Shown here: positions 58,883 through 64,000 of the stretch, piece after piece | Position numbering within the stretch: position 1 is the stretch's first letter | How the letters are laid out: every line of letters starts with the position of its first letter | NCBI RefSeq assembly: GCF_002836515.1 | Contig: NZ_PJBC01000066.1 | Span: forward strand, 124,001 to 188,000 | Direction: 5' to 3' | Length of the DNA: 64,000 nucleotides | From: Pseudomonas sp. Choline-02u-1 | GTDB taxonomy: Bacteria > Pseudomonadota > Gammaproteobacteria > Pseudomonadales > Pseudomonadaceae | Program-made: the position numbers and the translations under genes | Notes under the pieces: generated by a model | What the model was told of the DNA's origin: nothing | The model's database searches: none | Seen by the model: the letters and a program-made list of their open reading frames with translations, nothing else

Positions 58883-59901
58883 TGAAAGCGGCGCATCCCG
58901 AAGTTGTAGCAGCGAATCGCGTTAATCCCGGTGAGACCCTGCGCCAGGCCCGCGAAAGCAATGGCTGGTCGCTGGCCGAAGTGGCCCTCAAGCTCAACCT
59001 CACCGTGACATCCCTGAGCAATCTTGAAGCCGGCGCGTTCGACAAGCTGCCGGGGCATACCTTCGCTCGCGGTTACATTCGCGCCTATGCCAAATTGCTC
59101 GGCATGGACCAGACCGTTCTGGTTCAGCAGTTTGACCAGTCCACCGGCACCGACTCCCAGGGCAGCAACGTTCACGCCCTCGGTCGTATCGAAGAGCCGG
59201 TGCGGGTTTCCCACACCATTTTGCGTATCGTCAGTCTGTTGTTGCTGATCGCGGTCATCGGCGGCGGATTCGTCTGGTGGCAGGATCAGACCTCACAGCG
59301 CAGCCGCGATCTGACCAGCCTCGCGCCAGAACACGTTGAAGTCGAAGGCGCTGACGGCACCACCCAGATCCACCCGATCGACGAGCCGGAAGACCAGGCC
59401 GTCGCCGAGAATCAGGCCGACAACTCCACTTCGCTGGCTTTGCCGCAGTCGGACGCCAGCGCTGAATCGACCGGCGCCGAGTCCGTTGCGCCAGCGGCCG
59501 AGCCGGCTGCCCCGGCAGTTGCACCAAGCGTACCGGCACAGACGCCTGCACCGGTGGTGGCGGCTCCGGCCACTTCCGCGCCGAATGTCCCAGCGACACC
59601 TGCCCCGACCGCGCCGGTTGCTCAAGCGCCAAGCGCTGAAACAGCTGCTCCGGTAGCCGGCGAAGGCCAGGTACAGTTGCAATTCACCGGCGATTGCTGG
59701 GCACAGGTGACCGATGGCCGTGGCAAAGTGATTTTCAGTGGTCTGAAGCATAAAGGCGACAGCGTGAGTGTTTCCGGCAAACCCCCGCTCGCCGTGCGCC
59801 TGGGCGTCGCCCGCGCGGCACAGGTCAGCTACAACGGCCAACCGGTCGACATCGCTCCGTTCACCAGTGGCGAGACTGCTCGCCTGAAGTTGGGTCAATA
59901 A
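58882..59901 (+). CDS. rodZ: RodZ-like helix-turn-helix membrane protein
   Basis: 339 residues from the ATG at 58882, five bases after GGAG (the ATG at 58879 lies too near). Cytoplasmic helix-turn-helix (ETLRQARESNGWSLAEVALK, HTFARGYIRAYAKLLGM), one membrane segment (ILRIVSLLLLIAVIGGGFVW), a long Ala/Pro-rich periplasmic linker and a C-terminal beta domain (QFTGDCWAQVTDGRGKVIFS). Links MreB to the envelope. In E. coli the same gene lies upstream of ispG, as here. Confidence 0.92.
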   Translation: MKAAHPEVVAANRVNPGETLRQARESNGWSLAEVALKLNLTVTSLSNLEAGAFDKLPGHTFARGYIRAYAKLLGMDQTVLVQQFDQSTGTDSQGSNVHALGRIEEPVRVSHTILRIVSLLLLIAVIGGGFVWWQDQTSQRSRDLTSLAPEHVEVEGADGTTQIHPIDEPEDQAVAENQADNSTSLALPQSDASAESTGAESVAPAAEPAAPAVAPSVPAQTPAPVVAAPATSAPNVPATPAPTAPVAQAPSAETAAPVAGEGQVQLQFTGDCWAQVTDGRGKVIFSGLKHKGDSVSVSGKPPLAVRLGVARAAQVSYNGQPVDIAPFTSGETARLKLGQ

Positions 59902-59904
59902 GTC

Positions 59905-61014
59905 ATGCACGGCGAATCTCCAATCAAACGTCGCGAATCGCGCAAGATCTGGGTCGGCAACGTACCGGTGGGCGGCGACGCGCCGATCGCTGTGCAGAGC
60001 ATGACCAACAGCGACACCAATGACGTCGCCGCGACCGTGGCGCAGATCAATCGTCTGGAAGCTGCCGGCGTCGATATCGTTCGCGTTTCGGTACCCGACA
60101 TGGACGCCGCCGAGGCGTTCGGCAAGATCAAGCAACTGGTCAAAGTGCCGTTGGTGGCCGACATCCACTTCGACTACAGGATCGCTCTGCGCGTGGCCGA
60201 GCTGGGCGTCGACTGCTTGCGCATCAACCCGGGCAACATCGGTCGTGAAGACCGTGTGCGTGCCGTGGTCGATGCAGCCCGCGATCGTGGCATTCCAATT
60301 CGCATCGGCGTCAACGCCGGTTCCCTGGAAAAAGACCTACAGAAGAAATATGGCGAGCCGACCCCGGCCGCATTGGTCGAGTCCGCCCTGCGCCACGTTG
60401 AACACCTCGAACGCCTGAATTTCCAGGACTTCAAGGTCAGCGTGAAGGCCTCCGACGTGTTCATGGCCGTCGAAGCCTACCGTTTGCTGGCGAAAGAAAT
60501 CGTCCAGCCGCTGCACCTCGGCATCACTGAAGCCGGTGGTTTGCGCTCGGGCACGGTGAAATCCGCCGTGGGCCTAGGTATGCTGCTCGCCGAAGGGATT
60601 GGCGATACTATCCGCATCTCGCTGGCGGCCGACCCGGTCGAGGAAGTGAAGGTCGGTTACGACATTCTCAAGTCTTTGCATCTGCGTTCCCGTGGCATCA
60701 ACTTCATCGCCTGCCCGAGCTGCTCGCGGCAGAACTTCGATGTGGTGAAAACCATGAACGAGCTGGAAGGGCGCCTTGAAGACCTGCTGGTGCCGCTGGA
60801 TGTCGCGGTGATCGGTTGCGTGGTCAACGGCCCCGGCGAAGCCAAGGAAGCCCATATCGGCTTGACCGGCGGCACGCCAAACCTGATTTACATCGATGGC
60901 AAGCCGTCGCAGAAACTGACGAATGACAATCTGGTGGATGAGCTGGAGCGGCTGATCCGCCAGAAAGCGGCCGAAAAGGTCGAAGCCGACGCTGCCGTTA
61001 TCGCGCGCGGCTGA
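59905..61014 (+). CDS. ispG: IspG, 4-hydroxy-3-methylbut-2-enyl diphosphate synthase
   Basis: Penultimate step of the MEP isoprenoid pathway. 369 residues. N-terminal TIM barrel (IAVQSMTNSDTNDVAATVAQ, LRINPGNIGREDRVRAVVDA) and the C-terminal [4Fe-4S] domain with cysteines in ACPSCSRQNFD and GCVVNGPGE. It starts three bases after the rodZ stop. Confidence 0.97.
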   Translation: MHGESPIKRRESRKIWVGNVPVGGDAPIAVQSMTNSDTNDVAATVAQINRLEAAGVDIVRVSVPDMDAAEAFGKIKQLVKVPLVADIHFDYRIALRVAELGVDCLRINPGNIGREDRVRAVVDAARDRGIPIRIGVNAGSLEKDLQKKYGEPTPAALVESALRHVEHLERLNFQDFKVSVKASDVFMAVEAYRLLAKEIVQPLHLGITEAGGLRSGTVKSAVGLGMLLAEGIGDTIRISLAADPVEEVKVGYDILKSLHLRSRGINFIACPSCSRQNFDVVKTMNELEGRLEDLLVPLDVAVIGCVVNGPGEAKEAHIGLTGGTPNLIYIDGKPSQKLTNDNLVDELERLIRQKAAEKVEADAAVIARG

Positions 61015-61036
61015 TCGAACGAATTAAGGAAATTTT

Positions 61037-62326
61037 GTGAGCAAGTCTCTGCAAGCCATTCGTGGCATGAACGACATCCTGCCCGAACAGACCCCGCTGT
61101 GGCGTTATTTCGAGGGCACTGTTGCGCGTCTGCTGGATAACTACGGTTACAAGCAGATCCGCATGCCGATCGTCGAATTCACCGAGCTGTTCAAGCGCTC
61201 GATCGGCGAAGTCACCGATATCGTCGAAAAAGAGATGTACACCTTCGAAGACCGCAACGGCGACTCGCTGACCCTGCGTCCGGAAGGCACTGCGGCGTGC
61301 GTGCGCGCTGTGCTCGAACACGGCATCACCGGTGGCGGTCAGGTGCAGAAACTCTGGTACATCGGCCCGATGTTCCGCCACGAGCGTCCGCAAAAAGGCC
61401 GTTATCGCCAGTTCCACCAGATCGGTCTTGAGGTGTTCAACCTCGACGGTCCGGACATCGACGCCGAGCTGATCATCATGACCTGGCGCCTGTGGGGCGA
61501 GCTGGGTATCCGTGATGCGGTCAAGCTCGAACTCAACAGCCTCGGCACCAGCGAGTCCCGCGGTCGCTATCGTGAAGCGCTGGTCGAGTACCTCTCGGCG
61601 CACCACGACAAGCTCGACGAAGACAGCCAGCGTCGCCTGAAAACCAACCCGCTGCGCGTGCTCGACACGAAAAATGCCGACACCCAGGCCGTGCTGGTCG
61701 ATGCGCCGAAAATGGCCGATTACCTCGACGACGAGTCCCGGGCTCACTTCGAAGGCCTGAAGGCGCGTCTGGATGCCGTCGGCATTCCTTATGTGCTCAA
61801 CCCGAAACTGGTGCGCGGCCTCGATTACTACAGCAAAACAGTTTTCGAATGGGTCACCGACAAGCTCGGCGCTCAGGGCACCGTGTGCGCGGGCGGCCGT
61901 TACGACGGTCTGGTCGAGCAGATGGGCGGCAAGCCAACCGCGGGCGTCGGTTTCGCCATGGGCATCGAGCGTCTGGTGTTGATGCTCGAAACCCTCGAGC
62001 AGATCCCGGAAGAAATCTCCCGTCAGGTCGACGTCTACCTCTGCGCCTTCGGTGAGCAGGCTGAGTTGGCCGGTCTGGCTCTGGCCGAGCGGGTTCGCGA
62101 TCAGCTTCCAAACCTGCGTCTGCAAGTCAATGCCGGCGCCGGCAGTTTCAAAAGCCAGTTCAAGAAGGCCGACAAGAGCGGTGCGCTGTACGCGCTGATC
62201 CTCGGTGACGACGAAATGGCCCAGCAAGTGGTAGGTTTCAAACCCCTGCGTGGCCAGGGCGAACAACAAAGCATTGCCTGGGATGCGCTCGCCGCTCACC
62301 TGGCCACCTGCGTCGTGCAGGGTTGA
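61037..62326 (+). CDS. hisS: HisS, histidyl-tRNA synthetase
   Basis: 429 residues from a GTG at 61037 with AAGGA six bases upstream. Class II motifs: motif 2 MFRHERPQKGRYRQFHQIGL, the histidine-specific LVRGLDYYSKTVFEWV and AGGRYDGLVEQMGG, and motif 3 GVGFAMGIERLVL; TLRPEGTAACVRA is the other histidine-specific stretch. C-terminal anticodon-binding domain follows. Confidence 0.97.
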   Translation: MSKSLQAIRGMNDILPEQTPLWRYFEGTVARLLDNYGYKQIRMPIVEFTELFKRSIGEVTDIVEKEMYTFEDRNGDSLTLRPEGTAACVRAVLEHGITGGGQVQKLWYIGPMFRHERPQKGRYRQFHQIGLEVFNLDGPDIDAELIIMTWRLWGELGIRDAVKLELNSLGTSESRGRYREALVEYLSAHHDKLDEDSQRRLKTNPLRVLDTKNADTQAVLVDAPKMADYLDDESRAHFEGLKARLDAVGIPYVLNPKLVRGLDYYSKTVFEWVTDKLGAQGTVCAGGRYDGLVEQMGGKPTAGVGFAMGIERLVLMLETLEQIPEEISRQVDVYLCAFGEQAELAGLALAERVRDQLPNLRLQVNAGAGSFKSQFKKADKSGALYALILGDDEMAQQVVGFKPLRGQGEQQSIAWDALAAHLATCVVQG

Positions 62327-62367
62327 AGCTGTCTTAACAGCCGATTTAGCGATTAAGGAGTATTGGG

Positions 62368-63009
62368 GTGTCGAGTACCGAAGACGAACAGTTGGCGGAT
62401 TTGAAGGACTGGTGGACACGCAACGGCAAACCTCTGGTCACCGGCGGCCTGTTGGCGCTGGTCATCGTGTTCGGCTGGCAGGCTTATCACAAATACCAGA
62501 GCAACCAGTCGCAAGGCGCCTCGGTGCTCTATCAGCAATTGCTGGAAACCACCCTCACGCCTGACGGCAAGCCCGATGCCGCGCGCGTTGCGGATCTGGC
62601 CGGCAAGCTCAACAGCGAATACGGCGGTTCGGCTTACGCGCAATACGGCAGCCTGTTTGTCGCCAAAGTCGCGGTCGACAGCGGCAAGCTGGACGACGCA
62701 GCCGCTGAACTCAAAGCCATCGTCGACAAACCGGCCAACCCGGCGCTGGGCGAGATTGCCCGTCAGCGTCTGGCGCAGGTGCTGGGCGCGCAGGACAAGG
62801 CCGAAGACGCCCTGAAACTGCTCGACGGCGATGCCGACAAAGCGTTCCTGGCCACTCGCGAAGAACTCAAGGGCGACCTGCTGGTGCGCTTGGGCCGTAC
62901 CGATGACGCGAACAAGGCGTATCAAAAAGCCAAGGCGGCACTGTCGGATGAAGCGGCAGTCGGTGGCCTTCAAATCAAGCTCGACGACCTGGCCAAAGGG
63001 GATGCGTGA
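62368..63009 (+). CDS. yfgM: YfgM-family protein, SecYEG ancillary subunit
   Basis: 213 residues from a GTG at 62368 after AAGGAGTATTGGG. N-terminal cytoplasmic tail (STEDEQLADLKDWWTRNGKP), one membrane segment (LVTGGLLALVIVFGWQAYH) and a periplasmic tetratricopeptide domain (LNSEYGGSAYAQYGSLFVAK). YfgM works with PpiD at the translocon in E. coli. The bamB start follows after one base. Confidence 0.92.
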   Translation: MSSTEDEQLADLKDWWTRNGKPLVTGGLLALVIVFGWQAYHKYQSNQSQGASVLYQQLLETTLTPDGKPDAARVADLAGKLNSEYGGSAYAQYGSLFVAKVAVDSGKLDDAAAELKAIVDKPANPALGEIARQRLAQVLGAQDKAEDALKLLDGDADKAFLATREELKGDLLVRLGRTDDANKAYQKAKAALSDEAAVGGLQIKLDDLAKGDA

Positions 63010-63010
63010 C

Positions 63011-64000
63011 GTGATCCGTTGGAAGCATGCAGCATTGCTGGCTCTGGCCCTTCTGGCCGCGGGTTGCAGCAGCAACAGCAAGAAAGAACTGCCACCGGCT
63101 GAACTGACCGACTTCAAGGAAGAAGTGGTTCTGCAGAAGCAGTGGAGTCGCTCGATCGGTGACGGTCAGGGTGAAACCTACAACATGCTGGTGCCGGCGA
63201 TTGACGGTGACACCATCTACGCCGCCGATGTGACCGGTGTGGTGATGGCACTGGATCGCAGCAACGGTGACGTGAAGTGGGACCAGGATCTGGAACTGCC
63301 TGTCTCCGGCGCCGTTGGCGTGGGTTACGGTCTGGTACTGATCGGTACCCTGCGTGGCGAAGTCGTCGCTCTGGACACCAGCAATGGTGAAGAGAAGTGG
63401 CGTGCGCGCGTCAACAGTGAAGTCCTCGCGCCGCCGGCCAACAATGGCGACGTCGTCGTTGTGCAGACTCAGGACGATCGTCTGATCGGTCTGGACGCGG
63501 CCACCGGCAACCAGCGTTGGGTGTATGACAGCACTCCGGCTGTCCTGACCCTGCGTGGCACCAGTGCTCCGCTGGTCACCAACCGTCTGGCGCTGGCTGG
63601 CCTGTCGACGGGTAAAGTGGTCGCTCTGGACATCTCCAACGGCGTGCCGGTGTGGGAACAACGCATCGCCATTCCACAGGGTCGTTCGGAACTGGAGCGC
63701 GTGGTCGACATCGACGGCGGTCTGCTGCTGTCCGGCGGCACGCTGTATGTGGCCAGTTATCAGGGTCGCGTGGCGGCACTGGACCTGGAAAGCGGTCGTC
63801 AACTGTGGCAGCGCGATGCGTCGAGCTACGCCGGTATCGCTCAGGGTTTCGGCAGCGTCTACGTGAGCCTGTCCTCGGGCACCGTTGAAGGCGTCGACGA
63901 GCGTTCGACCACCGCACTGTGGAGCAACGATGCGCTGGCTCGCCGTCAGCTGTCGGCTCCGGAAGTGTTCTCCAGCTATGTAGCTGTGGGTGACCTGGAA
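63011..64000 (+). CDS. bamB: BamB, outer-membrane beta-barrel assembly lipoprotein (5' part)
   Basis: The frame is open from a GTG at 63011 to the end of the window: 330 codons of an expected 380 or so. Lipoprotein signal HAALLALALLAAGCSSNSKK, then repeated beta-propeller blades with PQQ-like repeats (VVMALDRSNGDVKWDQDLEL, EVVALDTSNGEEKWRARVNS, RLIGLDAATGNQRWVYDSTP, KVVALDISNGVPVWEQRIAI). Component of the BamABCDE complex. Adjacent to yfgM as in E. coli. Confidence 0.95.
   Translation, partial: MIRWKHAALLALALLAAGCSSNSKKELPPAELTDFKEEVVLQKQWSRSIGDGQGETYNMLVPAIDGDTIYAADVTGVVMALDRSNGDVKWDQDLELPVSGAVGVGYGLVLIGTLRGEVVALDTSNGEEKWRARVNSEVLAPPANNGDVVVVQTQDDRLIGLDAATGNQRWVYDSTPAVLTLRGTSAPLVTNRLALAGLSTGKVVALDISNGVPVWEQRIAIPQGRSELERVVDIDGGLLLSGGTLYVASYQGRVAALDLESGRQLWQRDASSYAGIAQGFGSVYVSLSSGTVEGVDERSTTALWSNDALARRQLSAPEVFSSYVAVGDLE

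Overview
The window comes from a chromosome of the Pseudomonas fluorescens group. The support is the gene order (ftsW-murG-murC-ddlB-ftsQ-ftsA-ftsZ-lpxC; cyoABCDE; queA-tgt-yajC-secD-secF; suhB/trmJ-cysE-iscR-iscSUA-hscBA-fdx-iscX-ndk-rlmN-pilW-rodZ-ispG-hisS-yfgM-bamB), the high G+C content, OprD-family porin and CheV proteins, and two families of short REP palindromes typical of fluorescent pseudomonads. Almost all of it is core genome. I see no insertion sequence, prophage, CRISPR array or rRNA.

Layout. 1-8404: the end of the dcw (division and cell wall) cluster, closed by lpxC. 8554-12000: a GGDEF diguanylate cyclase gene broken by one in-frame TAG, an OprD-type porin, and a small secreted protein. 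12170-18467: a four-gene minus-strand operon for an RND efflux pump (adaptor, permease) followed by its two-component system. 18600-19670: a nucleotidyltransferase/HEPN-like gene pair behind a repeated operator-like palindrome; this is the best candidate for a stand-alone accessory system. 19810-22880: small housekeeping or unknown genes, a GNAT acetyltransferase and cheV. 22977-25884: the nitric-oxide defence pair fhpR(norR)/fhp, with three GT-N7-AC enhancer sites and a sigma54-like promoter between them. 26127-32299: dsbB and the cytochrome bo3 operon, separated by a long gene-free stretch. 32536-39332: RidA, an unrecognised 233-residue protein, GNAT, a LysR regulator divergent from an ArgD-type aminotransferase, a PhoD-like phosphatase and a membrane protein. 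39542-41341: several small genes, some of lower G+C, next to the 3' end of a tRNA-Leu, probably a small accessory patch. 41718-47152: queuosine tRNA modification plus the SecDF-YajC translocon accessory genes. 47274-50572: an outer-membrane glycine-zipper protein, suhB, trmJ and cysE. 50818-56421: the complete isc iron-sulfur assembly operon with two abutting IscR-type operators. 56509-64000: ndk through bamB, running off the end of the window.

How the genes work together. The dcw genes make lipid II and build the septal ring, and LpxC commits the cell to lipid A. CysE starts cysteine synthesis, and cysteine feeds IscS. The Isc machinery supplies clusters that IscR, RlmN and IspG in the same region use. 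FhpR senses NO and drives the flavohaemoglobin that removes it. CyoA-E are the low-affinity terminal oxidase and its haem O synthase. SecD/SecF/YajC, YfgM and BamB serve protein export and outer-membrane assembly.

Limits: names rest on remembered family features and motifs read directly; no search was run. Start codons were moved downstream of the longest open frame where a ribosome binding site, signal peptide or family length argued for it, and each such case is stated.
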